From Ruminococcus sp. (GTDB lineage: Bacteria; Bacillota; Clostridia; Oscillospirales; Ruminococcaceae): 36,714 nt of DNA. The DNA lies in NCBI RefSeq assembly GCF_024691275.1, contig NZ_JAILNU010000075.1, positions 1 through 36,714 of the forward strand, read 5' to 3'. Positions 17,363-24,764 of the stretch are shown here, in pieces. Each line of letters starts with the position of its first letter. Position 1 is the first letter of the stretch. Position numbers and translations under genes: made by a program. The notes under the pieces were generated by a model that had not been told where the DNA came from, did not search any database, and saw only the letters and a list, made by a program, of their open reading frames with translations.

Positions 17363-18417
17363 GTGTATTCGTTTTCATTTTTAGGCCATACAATGCAGTT
17401 TTTTCCGCATTTCTTGCCGATATAAAGGTATTCGTCTGCTTTCTTGACAACATTGTCGAATTCAGCACGCTTTCCTGAGGCAAGCCCTACTGTTACGGTA
17501 ACGTGCTCCTTGTTGGGAAGAATAATTTTTTCTGAAATGATCCTGCACAAAAGCCTTGCTCTTTCATAAGCAGACTCAATATCCATGTCCTTGTAATAAA
17601 GGATAAATTCCTCGCCGCCCCACCTGACAGGATAGAGGCTGTCACCATTCAATCCTTCCTGAATGCATGATGAAAGCTTTTTTAATACTTCATCGCCTAT
17701 ATCGTGGCCAAAGCGGTCATTTATCTTCTTGAAATTATCAATATCAAAGAGCACGATGCTTATCTGATCCTTTTCGCCCTTGATAACAGCATCATACAGA
17801 AATCTTCTGTTATAGAGCCCTGTAAGCGGATCGTGAGTTGAGCTGTAATCAAGCTCGGTTTTTATCATATTTAGTTCAAGCTCATAGAAAAACGAGGTGT
17901 AGAGCACTGTAAGCAGGGTTATTATAAGATTTATAAAATTGAATATCCTTGAGTACGGAGAAAGCTCTTCAAATACCTGTGAAAAAAAGCTGTGGGGTAT
18001 CAGTATCTGTGTATGATGTATCATTAAAGCAGATAATACGCCAAATATCTGGAATATGAACCGCTTTTTGCCGTATGAGGGACAAAGATAGAAGATGGCA
18101 GGTACCATGCCTATGACATAATAAATGAAGCCGAAGGTATTCCTTGTAAATATCTCACAGAGCGTAGAAAAGAGTATTATTTCAAAATATGCCCAGACAG
18201 TAGCCTTTTCGGATTTTTCTCTGTCCTTTGAAAATAAAAGAAAAAGAACGTAGAAGACAGAGCTCAGTCCATTGATAAAGCACAATGGGATAGCGCCCAT
18301 GATAAAAAATACGGAAAAATAGGCGATATGTACTATAAGGCACATGACAAGGAACACTGTATTCCTGTTTTTTCCCATTTTATTCAGCAAAGCTGAGATA
18401 TTGCCTGTTTTTTTCAA
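17338..18417 (-). CDS. Membrane diguanylate cyclase (GGDEF)
   Basis: 359 residues. About six membrane helices (20-190) are followed by a GGDEF domain: DPLTGLYNRRFLYDA, VLFDIDNFKKINDRFGHDIGDEVL and the active motif RWGGEEF. The key Asp, Asn and GGEEF residues are present, so it should make cyclic di-GMP from two GTP. No RxxD inhibitory site precedes the motif. The start is a TTG (18415-18417) preceded by a run of eight G that would act as ribosome site 7 bases upstream. The first in-frame ATG lies 13 codons later without such a site. Single gene; the membrane part probably senses a signal, which is unknown. Confidence 0.88.
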   Translation of the reverse strand: MKKTGNISALLNKMGKNRNTVFLVMCLIVHIAYFSVFFIMGAIPLCFINGLSSVFYVLFLLFSKDREKSEKATVWAYFEIILFSTLCEIFTRNTFGFIYYVIGMVPAIFYLCPSYGKKRFIFQIFGVLSALMIHHTQILIPHSFFSQVFEELSPYSRIFNFINLIITLLTVLYTSFFYELELNMIKTELDYSSTHDPLTGLYNRRFLYDAVIKGEKDQISIVLFDIDNFKKINDRFGHDIGDEVLKKLSSCIQEGLNGDSLYPVRWGGEEFILYYKDMDIESAYERARLLCRIISEKIILPNKEHVTVTVGLASGKRAEFDNVVKKADEYLYIGKKCGKNCIVWPKNENEYTKNAPTVS

Positions 18418-18424
18418 TTATTAT

Positions 18425-18432
18425 CCCCCCCC
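18425..18432 (-). promoter_or_regulatory. Run of eight G as ribosome binding site
   Basis: On the minus strand AGGGGGGGGATAATAA precedes the TTG start of the diguanylate cyclase. A homopolymer in this position can change length during replication and alter translation. Confidence 0.45.
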
Positions 18433-18603
18433 TGTTCTGAGTATAGTCGGGTTTAATACATTATACACTATAATAAATATTATTTCAATAAAAAAATATG
18501 AACGGCTGCACAATAATTATTGATTAATTGTCAGAAAATAAGAGAAAATAACCGTGATCCGGGATATATCAGCATTTTTTGGAGCTGCCATACAGAAGTT
18601 TTG

Positions 18604-18632
18604 CCCCTGAGTGCATCAAAAACACTTAGGGG
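18604..18632. terminator. Terminator-like hairpin after the sigma partner gene
   Basis: CCCCTGAGTG (18604-18613) with CACTTAGGGG (18623-18632), one wobble pair. The flank AAGTTTTG plus the stem sequence is nearly the same as at 25762-25797. The stretch 18433-18700 holds no other gene. Confidence 0.5.
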
Positions 18633-18700
18633 AAATGTGTTTATTTACTGAACAGAACAAATCAAACGTTATTCCAAGATATGGAGCGTTTTGTGTTATA

Positions 18701-20077
18701 TCAGTTATCCAACAGTGGTGAGAAATCGCCGATATAATACTGTCTGCCGACTGATATCCAGTTCTTTGAATTGAATTTGGAGACCCAGCTGTTAAATTCC
18801 TCTTCACTGATTGGTCTGGCGTTCAGACCGTAGGGTGAATCGTCGGGATCGTCAAGCTGATGATAATGAATGAACATATCATTGTATGGATAATGTTCTT
18901 CAAACCTTGTCAGATCATAGATGACGCCAATGTTATCAACATAGCTATAACCTATATAGTGGTCTTCTTTGGAGATTTGAGTAACACCGTAATCGCCAAA
19001 TCGCAGTACCTGTACAGTATTATTAATGCCTATTGCGTTACCATTTTCATAATAGTATATTTGTACATAGTCACTTTTTTCAGTACCTGATGATATGAAA
19101 AGCTCTGGTATGCCGTCGCCGTCTATATCCTGAAGGTCCCACATAGGATCATTAAAAACTGTTCCAGCATTTATTAGATTTACAAGCTCTTTTCGGTATG
19201 CAGATTTCCAGTTTGTTTCGATAGTTTCAACGTGTTCTTCACGAACAAGACGTGCAATATTGCTGTTGCCGAAATGAAGCTCATAAGGTCTTGATTCGAC
19301 ATAATAGGCACGTGTCGTGAGGAAAGCGGTTCCTGAGTATTCATTTGACGAGAAATCAAGACACTGTAACCTTGTTCCGCCTATTTCTTCAACGGCATTG
19401 CTGATAGTACCGTGTGTGACATTGCCGCTGTTATCGGTCATGGTATATGCCGCATCAGCAGTTATCTCAACTGTGCCCATATAATCAGCTGATTCCGGGA
19501 TAGAAAGATTGTTTACGCTTGACATCTCGTATCTCCATGTGCCCACAAAAGGCTTGATGAATTCGGTATCAGCAGTTTCTTCTGTATTGTTGTCTTTGCC
19601 GTCAGAAGCTTTTGCTGTTACGGTTGTTGTAGTTGTTGTTACGGCAGTTCCTGTGATAGTTGAGCCATTTTCGTCTGTTGAAACGATATTTGTGCCTGTT
19701 CCCGTAGATGTTGTGACTGTAACAGCAGGAGTTATACCGCCGTCCCCGTGTGGCTTGGTGTGTCTTTTGAGCATTGCTGTACTGCCGATAGCGATACCAG
19801 CGATAAGGAGTATCGATGCAGCTGTTGTCAGCGGAGTGAGCCATGCAGGTCTTTTGCTGTGCTCAACGCCTTCAACTACGTCACCATGAGTCATTTTTAT
19901 ACTATTATCTCTCTTTGTTCTTTCTTTTTCTGCCCTTTGCTTTCTGAACTTCTTTTCGCTCATCACGAATATTTTTTCGAGCTGTTCATCTGAGATCTCG
20001 GGGCATTTGTCTATTAATCTTTCCATAGAATCATACTCCGCATTTTCTAGAACATCGAATATGTTTTTCTCTTTCAT
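18701..20077 (-). CDS. Membrane partner of the ECF sigma factor (likely anti-sigma)
   Basis: 458 residues. The N-terminal cytoplasmic part (1-78) has charged helices (CPEISDEQLEKIFVMSEKKFRK), then one membrane helix (about 84-105, TTAASILLIAGIAIGSTAML), a Thr-rich linker (119-155), and an external part. The latter has a lipocalin-like sheet segment (FVGTWRYEMSS, about 175-260) and a second segment with DIDGDGIPELFIS, a calcium-loop-like repeat as in FG-GAP/VCBS-type domains. Position right after an ECF sigma gene, 15 bases apart with GGAGGGGG as ribosome site, suggests it holds the sigma factor and senses an outside signal. No standard zinc anti-sigma motif is visible, so this role is inferred. 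Confidence 0.65.
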   Translation of the reverse strand: MKEKNIFDVLENAEYDSMERLIDKCPEISDEQLEKIFVMSEKKFRKQRAEKERTKRDNSIKMTHGDVVEGVEHSKRPAWLTPLTTAASILLIAGIAIGSTAMLKRHTKPHGDGGITPAVTVTTSTGTGTNIVSTDENGSTITGTAVTTTTTTVTAKASDGKDNNTEETADTEFIKPFVGTWRYEMSSVNNLSIPESADYMGTVEITADAAYTMTDNSGNVTHGTISNAVEEIGGTRLQCLDFSSNEYSGTAFLTTRAYYVESRPYELHFGNSNIARLVREEHVETIETNWKSAYRKELVNLINAGTVFNDPMWDLQDIDGDGIPELFISSGTEKSDYVQIYYYENGNAIGINNTVQVLRFGDYGVTQISKEDHYIGYSYVDNIGVIYDLTRFEEHYPYNDMFIHYHQLDDPDDSPYGLNARPISEEEFNSWVSKFNSKNWISVGRQYYIGDFSPLLDN

Positions 20078-20092
20078 AATAGCTCCCCCTCC

Positions 20093-20659
20093 TTATCTTC
20101 CCATTCCGACTTCCAAAAGCTTAGTGCGCAGCTTATCCATAGCTCTTGCACAGCGCTGTCTGACTGCTGCAGCCGTCATTGAAACGCTTTCTGCTATTTC
20201 TTTGGAATTTCGGTTGTAATAGAATTTCTGGATAAGTATAGTAGAATCCGGTTCGCCCAGTTCATCTATCTTATCGAGGAGCACGCGGCGGAGTTCAGAG
20301 CGGTCAACGCGTTCGTCAACGCTGAAGTCCGAGACAAGCTCCCTCATATCGTCCTCATCAGTCTCGGAAATATGGCTGCCTCTTGCAGACAGGCTGCGGA
20401 AGTAGTCGATAGCCTTTCTTTTGGCGATAGTTCCGATAAGGTATTTCAGATCGTTTTCAGATGATAAGTCATATTCACACTGCATAAAAAGTGCTGCAAA
20501 CACGTCACTGACACATTCCTCTATATCTTCACTGGTGCCGCAGCCTCTTAGCTTATTATAAACGATAGCATAAACGTATCTGCCATATTCTTTGACGAGA
20601 GCTTTATGACAGTTGACCGGTGAGCTTTTCATCAGTGCTGTCAGTTCTCTGCTTGTCAT
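20093..20659 (-). CDS. ECF-type RNA polymerase sigma factor
   Basis: 188 residues. Region 2 shows YGRYVYAIVYNKL, IEECVSDVFAALF and LKYLIGTIAKRKAIDYFRSL; region 4 shows KIDELGEPDSTILIQKFYYNRNSKEIAESVSMTAAAVRQRCARAMDKLR, a helix-turn-helix. It directs polymerase to a small set of promoters. The start was set at 20659: GGGAGGA lies 6 bases upstream, while the ATG two codons earlier abuts that site. It is co-transcribed with the membrane partner downstream. Confidence 0.9.
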   Translation of the reverse strand: MTSRELTALMKSSPVNCHKALVKEYGRYVYAIVYNKLRGCGTSEDIEECVSDVFAALFMQCEYDLSSENDLKYLIGTIAKRKAIDYFRSLSARGSHISETDEDDMRELVSDFSVDERVDRSELRRVLLDKIDELGEPDSTILIQKFYYNRNSKEIAESVSMTAAAVRQRCARAMDKLRTKLLEVGMGR

Positions 20660-20815
20660 TTTCATTCCTCCCTGCGATTTATAATGTAAGGCCGACCTTT
20701 CATAAACAACAATCGTAGCCGGCTGTTCAAATGTTACATTTAGGGCAAAATAATTTTTGAAAATCATCGTTTTCTATTTTAACACAAAATAAATAAAAGT
20801 GCAACGGTGCGGGTA

Positions 20816-20950
20816 TAAATCATAATTTAACGCCTTTGGCGTCCCGAAAAATTGGTATTGTAGGGGCGAACATTGTTCGCCCGTGTCAAAATTGATGTGT
20901 ATGTTTGCGGGCGCACATTGTGCGCCCCTACATCATTAAATTTTGATTTA
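20816..20950. repeat. 135-base palindromic repeat, copy 1 (MITE-like)
   Basis: The ends are near-perfect inverted repeats (TAAATCATAATTTAA at 20816-20830; the complement of TAAATCAAAATTTAA at 20936-20950). Inside are two palindromes, GGGCGAACATTGTTCGCCC and GGGCGCACATTGTGCGCCC. Bases 20824-20932 match the inverted copy at 36387-36495 at every position I compared. No ORF. Confidence 0.85.
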
Positions 20951-20964
20951 GATAACCGAAAAAT

Positions 20965-20995
20965 GCCCCGAGGCGCTTTAAAACGCTTCGGGGCT
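20965..20995 (-). terminator. Terminator of the nifS-nifU operon
   Basis: GCCCCGAGGCG pairs with CGCTTCGGGGC (one wobble pair); on the minus strand it is followed by ATTTTTC. Confidence 0.8.
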
Positions 20996-21034
20996 AAGCT
21001 TTTGTATTCAAATCATGCGGATACAGCGCTATCC

Positions 21035-21454
21035 TTATTCTTCCTCGGGTACCTTTATTTCGCCTACTATCGGAACAGGATCAATACCCTGCTTTGTGTA
21101 GTAGTCTGAAAGAGCTGCGCGGACAGCCTGCTCAGCAAGCACAGAGCAGTGTATCTTTACTGCCGGAAGTCCGTCCAGTGCCTCTACAACAGCCTGATTT
21201 GTCAGTTTAAGAGCATCGTCGATAGACTTGCCCTTGATGAGCTCTGTAGCCATTGAAGATGTAGCAACTGCTGCACCGCAGCCAAAAGTCTTGAATTTGA
21301 CGTCAGTAATGGTATTTTCGTCTATTTTGAGGTACATTTTCATAATATCTCCGCATTTTGCGTTGCCTATCTCGCCAACGCCGTCAGCGTCCTCAATTTC
21401 GCCGACATTGCGCGGATTTGAAAAATGATCCAGAACCTTTTCACTGTAAAGCAT
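21035..21454 (-). CDS. nifU: Iron-sulfur cluster scaffold NifU/IscU
   Basis: 139 residues, single IscU-type domain. The three cluster ligands are present: Cys34 (NAKCGD), Cys59 (FGCGAA) and Cys103 (IHCSVLAEQA). It receives sulfur from the cysteine desulfurase encoded just upstream and passes Fe-S clusters to apo-proteins. The tail beyond residue 125 (IDPVPIVGEIKVPEEE) is a short acidic extension. GGAG precedes the ATG; the gene follows nifS by 15 bases. Confidence 0.94.
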   Translation of the reverse strand: MLYSEKVLDHFSNPRNVGEIEDADGVGEIGNAKCGDIMKMYLKIDENTITDVKFKTFGCGAAVATSSMATELIKGKSIDDALKLTNQAVVEALDGLPAVKIHCSVLAEQAVRAALSDYYTKQGIDPVPIVGEIKVPEEE

Positions 21455-21469
21455 ATTTATTCTCCTTTA

Positions 21470-22660
21470 TTATTCGTAATCTTCGCCCTTCATCATTCTT
21501 TCCCATACAGGTGACATTGAACGCAGGCGATCAACTATTTTTGGAACAACTTCAAGGATATAGCCGATATCCTCGTCGGTAACGTCCTCCTCAATTGAAA
21601 GACGCATAGAGCCGTGAGCCACAGCGTGTTTCAGACCAAGAGAGAGCAGAACGTGTGACGGATCGAGTGAGCCTGATGTACAAGCTGAGCCAGATGAAGC
21701 GCAGATACCGTTCATATCCAGCATGAGCAGCAGTGATTCGCCCTCGATACCCTCGATAGAGATGTTGAGATTTCCTGGAAGACGCTTGTCCCTGTCGCCG
21801 TTAAGACGTGTGTAGGGGAGCTTGAGTATACCGTCGATGAGCCTGTTTCTGCGTGGAGTTATCACAGCTGCCTTTTCTGCGATATTGCGTGTTGCAGCTT
21901 CGATAGCAACTCCCAGACCTACGATAGCAGGGACATTTTCTGTGCCTGCACGCTTGCCGCGCTCCTGACCGCCGCCGTGGATAAGATTGGGGAGGACAAG
22001 TCCCTTGCGGATATACAGAGCGCCGATACCCTTCTGAGCGTGTATCTTGTGTCCCGAAAGGGAGAGCATATCAATGCCCTGTTTGTGGACGTCTATCTCA
22101 ACGTGTCCCACAGCCTGAACAGCGTCGGTGTGGAAGAGAACGCCCTTTTCGTGGCATATGGCAGCTATTTCCTCTATGGGCTGTATAGTGCCTATCTCGT
22201 TGTTTGCATACATTATAGTAACAAGAGCGGTGTCCTCATGGATCGCATTTCTTATATCCTCGGGATCAATAAGTCCCTTGTCGCTTACAGGTATATAAGT
22301 TACCTCAAAGCCGTGCTTTTCAAGATATTCTGTGGTGTGAAGCACAGCATGGTGCTCAAAGACGGAAGTTATGATGTGTTTTTTTCCTTTTTTTGCCATG
22401 AGCTCAGCAGTACCCTTGATAGCCCAGTTGTCAGCCTCAGAGCCGCAGCTTGTGAAGTATATCTCACGGGGCTCAGCGCCGAGAGCTTTTGCTACCTTTT
22501 CACGTGCAGTCTCAACTGCCTTCTGAGCGTCGCGTCCCAGCTTGTATATGCTTGAAGCATTGCCATAGCCTTCGCGGAAATAGGGGAGCATAGCCTCCAG
22601 AACTTCCTCCGAAACAGCCGTAGTAGCGGCGTTGTCGGCGTATATAAAACGTTTTTCCAT
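21470..22660 (-). CDS. nifS: Cysteine desulfurase NifS/IscS
   Basis: 396 residues, PLP enzyme. It takes sulfur from cysteine to make alanine and an enzyme-bound persulfide. Signatures: [21 protein letters not shown] start, [22 protein letters not shown] with the PLP lysine, [10 protein letters not shown], and the active Cys loop [17 protein letters not shown]. It forms an operon with nifU. The GGAGG ribosome site lies 6 bases before the ATG. Confidence 0.96.
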   Translation of the reverse strand: MEKRFIYADNAATTAVSEEVLEAMLPYFREGYGNASSIYKLGRDAQKAVETAREKVAKALGAEPREIYFTSCGSEADNWAIKGTAELMAKKGKKHIITSVFEHHAVLHTTEYLEKHGFEVTYIPVSDKGLIDPEDIRNAIHEDTALVTIMYANNEIGTIQPIEEIAAICHEKGVLFHTDAVQAVGHVEIDVHKQGIDMLSLSGHKIHAQKGIGALYIRKGLVLPNLIHGGGQERGKRAGTENVPAIVGLGVAIEAATRNIAEKAAVITPRRNRLIDGILKLPYTRLNGDRDKRLPGNLNISIEGIEGESLLLMLDMNGICASSGSACTSGSLDPSHVLLSLGLKHAVAHGSMRLSIEEDVTDEDIGYILEVVPKIVDRLRSMSPVWERMMKGEDYE

Positions 22661-22704
22661 ATTTATCCTCCGGTGTATTTAAAGTATTCCTATTGACTTA
22701 GTAT

Positions 22705-22733
22705 ATTATAACACAGGGCTTTTTGAAATGCAA
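22705..22733 (-). promoter_or_regulatory. Promoter of nifS-nifU
   Basis: Minus strand: -35 TTGCAT (22728-22733), 17-base spacer, extended -10 TGTTATAAT (hexamer 22705-22710). ATACT repeats just after the -10 may be part of a regulator site. Confidence 0.65.
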
Positions 22734-22804
22734 GCTGTGTTACCCTTACGAAACAAAACCTGCTGTGTATACATTATATAATAAACCGAGGGCACAACGT
22801 CTTA

Positions 22805-22825
22805 GTTATAGATTAATTCTATAAC
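22805..22825. promoter_or_regulatory. Palindromic operator between nifS and the sulfhydrylase
   Basis: GTTATAGA-N5-TCTATAAC, two perfect 8-base arms (22805-22812 and 22818-22825), about 20 bases upstream of the plus-strand -35. The placement suits an activator or a repressor of the sulfur genes. Confidence 0.55.
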
Positions 22826-22844
22826 CGGCTATGAAATTTATGCA

Positions 22845-22874
22845 TTGGACAAATATACTAATCCGATGTATAAT
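22845..22874 (+). promoter_or_regulatory. Promoter of the leader peptide and sulfhydrylase
   Basis: -35 TTGGAC (22845-22850), 18-base spacer, -10 TATAAT (22869-22874). The transcript would begin about 24 bases before the leader ORF. Confidence 0.65.
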
Positions 22875-22904
22875 ATAGACATACCAAACGAAAGGAGAGG
22901 TAAA

Positions 22905-22985
22905 ATGAAACAAATGAATATGCTTGACCGTCTCCGTTCTGTAGAAAGAGGGACAGACCGAATGTGCGGCTGCCGATGTTTATAA
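22905..22985 (+). CDS. Cys-rich leader peptide upstream of the sulfhydrylase gene
   Basis: 26 codons, too short for usual gene calling: MKQMNMLDRLRSVERG, four residues, then the end MCGCRCL. AAAGGAGAGG lies 4 bases before the ATG, one of the best ribosome sites in the window. Three Cys codons fall within the last six codons (codons 21, 23 and 25), just before the stop. It lies 68 bases upstream of an enzyme that uses sulfide. By analogy with cysteine-rich leader ORFs known upstream of cysteine genes in other bacteria, ribosome stalling at the Cys codons when cysteinyl-tRNA is short would change expression downstream. I do not see a clear terminator hairpin in the 68-base gap, so the control might act on translation. 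Inference; the peptide could also have its own role. Confidence 0.7.
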   Translation: MKQMNMLDRLRSVERGTDRMCGCRCL

Positions 22986-23053
22986 AAAGCTTTACACGAA
23001 CAGATCATTATTAATATAAATTTTAAGTATGGATTTTTTAGGAGGAAATTACA

Positions 23054-24343
23054 ATGGCTAATAATAAATTACATTTCGAGACACTTCAGCTTCATGTCGG
23101 ACAGGAACAGGCTGATCCTGCTACAGACGCAAGAGCAGTACCGATTTATGCGACTACATCTTACGTTTTCCATGATTCACAGCACGCCGCAGACCGATTT
23201 GGCTTGAAGGATGCAGGCAATATCTACGGCAGACTTACAAACTCAACACAGGACGTTTTTGAAAAGAGAATAGCTGCTCTTGAGGGCGGTATCGCAGGTC
23301 TTGCAACAGCTTCCGGCGCAGCTGCTATCACATACACCATTCAGGCTCTTGCAAAGGCAGGGGAGAATATCGTAGCTTCAAAGACTCTCTACGGCGGCAC
23401 ATACAATCTTTTTGCTCATACGCTTCCCCTTTACGGCATAACAACAAAGTTTGCTGATCCTGACGTTGAGGGCAGCTTTGAATCACTTATCGACGAGAAC
23501 ACAAAGGCTCTCTACATCGAGACACTGGGCAATCCTAATTCCAACGCTATCGACATTGAGAAGATCGCCAAGATAGCTCACGCTCACAGTATCCCTCTCG
23601 TAGTTGACAATACATTTGCAACTCCTTATCTTGTTCGTCCTATCGAGTACGGTGCAGATATAGTAGTACACTCTGCAACTAAGTTCATCGGCGGACACGG
23701 TACAGCTATCGGCGGTGTTATCGTTGACAGCGGCAATTTCGACTGGGCAAAGTCAAAGCGCTATCCGTGGGTTTCAGAGCCTAATCCAAGCTACCACGGC
23801 GTAAGCTTCACAGCAGCAGTAGGCGCAGCTGCATTCGTTACATATATCCGTGCTATCCTTCTCCGTGATACAGGAGCTACAGTTTCTCCGTTCCACGCAT
23901 TCATCTTCTTACAGGGACTTGAGACACTTTCACTCCGTGTTGAGCGCCACACAGAGAATGCTAAGAAGATCGTTGACTATCTTGCAAAGCACCCACAGGT
24001 AGAAGCAGTTCATCACCCGTCACTCAGCTCGGAAAAGAGCCATGAGATATACAAGAAGTACTTCCCCAACGGCGGCGGCAGCATCTTCACCTTTGATGTA
24101 AAGGGTACTGAGGACGATGCAAAGAAATTTATCGACAATCTTGATATATTCTCTCTCCTTGCAAATGTTGCTGACGTTAAGTCTCTCGTTATCCACCCTG
24201 CTTCGACCACACACTCACAGCTCACAGAGGCAGAGCTTGCTGAGCAGGGTATCAAGCCGAATACTATCCGTCTTTCTATCGGTACAGAGCACATTGATGA
24301 CCTTATCGCAGCTCTTGACGGTGCATTCGCAGCCATAAAGTAA
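23054..24343 (+). CDS. O-acetylhomoserine sulfhydrylase (PLP)
   Basis: 429 residues, the length typical of O-acetylhomoserine/O-acetylserine sulfhydrylases. Opening HFETLQLHVGQEQADPATDARAVPIYATTSYVF and PLP lysine motif HSATKFIGGHGTAIGG; also GNIYGRLTNST, and the C-terminal VIHPASTTHSQL and RLSIGTEHIDDL. It makes homocysteine (or cysteine) from O-acetylhomoserine and sulfide, feeding methionine synthesis in the cytoplasm. The ribosome site is TTAGGAGG. Its control probably involves the leader ORF and the palindrome upstream. It is divergent from nifS-nifU, which uses cysteine. Confidence 0.93.
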   Translation: MANNKLHFETLQLHVGQEQADPATDARAVPIYATTSYVFHDSQHAADRFGLKDAGNIYGRLTNSTQDVFEKRIAALEGGIAGLATASGAAAITYTIQALAKAGENIVASKTLYGGTYNLFAHTLPLYGITTKFADPDVEGSFESLIDENTKALYIETLGNPNSNAIDIEKIAKIAHAHSIPLVVDNTFATPYLVRPIEYGADIVVHSATKFIGGHGTAIGGVIVDSGNFDWAKSKRYPWVSEPNPSYHGVSFTAAVGAAAFVTYIRAILLRDTGATVSPFHAFIFLQGLETLSLRVERHTENAKKIVDYLAKHPQVEAVHHPSLSSEKSHEIYKKYFPNGGGSIFTFDVKGTEDDAKKFIDNLDIFSLLANVADVKSLVIHPASTTHSQLTEAELAEQGIKPNTIRLSIGTEHIDDLIAALDGAFAAIK

Positions 24344-24468
24344 AAGCCTGACAAGGGGAGCCCCCTCTGGCGGAACGCAGGTTACATTTACGAGTCTGTA
24401 ATTTCATGCTCGGTAACCATATTTTTCCGTAAAGAGAAGGCGACTAAAGTGACCTCCATAGAATAACA

Positions 24469-24505
24469 AAGCCCGAAAGAAGACTGAGCTTCTTTCGGGC
24501 TTTTT
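24469..24505 (+). terminator. Terminator of the sulfhydrylase gene
   Basis: Perfect stem AAGCCCGAAAGAAG (24469-24482) with CTTCTTTCGGGCTT (24489-24502), followed by TTTAAAT. Between the gene and this site (24344-24468) there is a possible GGTTAC/GTAACC stem but no gene. Confidence 0.9.
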
Positions 24506-24607
24506 AAATAACCGAGTAATATTATACCATTTTTTTAAGATTATTTCAAGCTGCAAGATATACAATATTTAAAGCAAATAATTGTGAGATTTACTTTGGA
24601 TTTAATA

Positions 24608-24636
24608 TTGATTTTATCTCAAAAACACAGTATAAT
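24608..24636 (+). promoter_or_regulatory. Promoter of the Cys-rich flavoprotein gene
   Basis: -35 TTGATT (24608-24613), 17-base spacer, -10 TATAAT (24631-24636), about 120 bases before the start codon. Confidence 0.65.
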
Positions 24637-24764
24637 GTATATAAGGTGCAAAATTATGCTGTGCAGAAGTATTATTTTGTGTAATTTGCAGTATTGCAAA
24701 TGTCGGAGTACCTGTTTTTTCTTGGCGATTCGTATCATTAATTTAAAAAAGGAGTTGTACTATT

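Noticed and set aside
19509..19889. 126-residue Val/Thr-rich plus-strand ORF
   Set aside because: Reverse of the Thr-rich linker of the sigma partner protein.
22881..23053. SAM or T-box riboswitch upstream of the sulfhydrylase
   Set aside because: The leader is short, mostly taken by the 26-codon ORF, and shows no SAM core stems or T-box sequence.
24360..24430. Possible small RNA with GGTTAC/GTAACC stem
   Set aside because: One short stem only, no promoter or terminator of its own.
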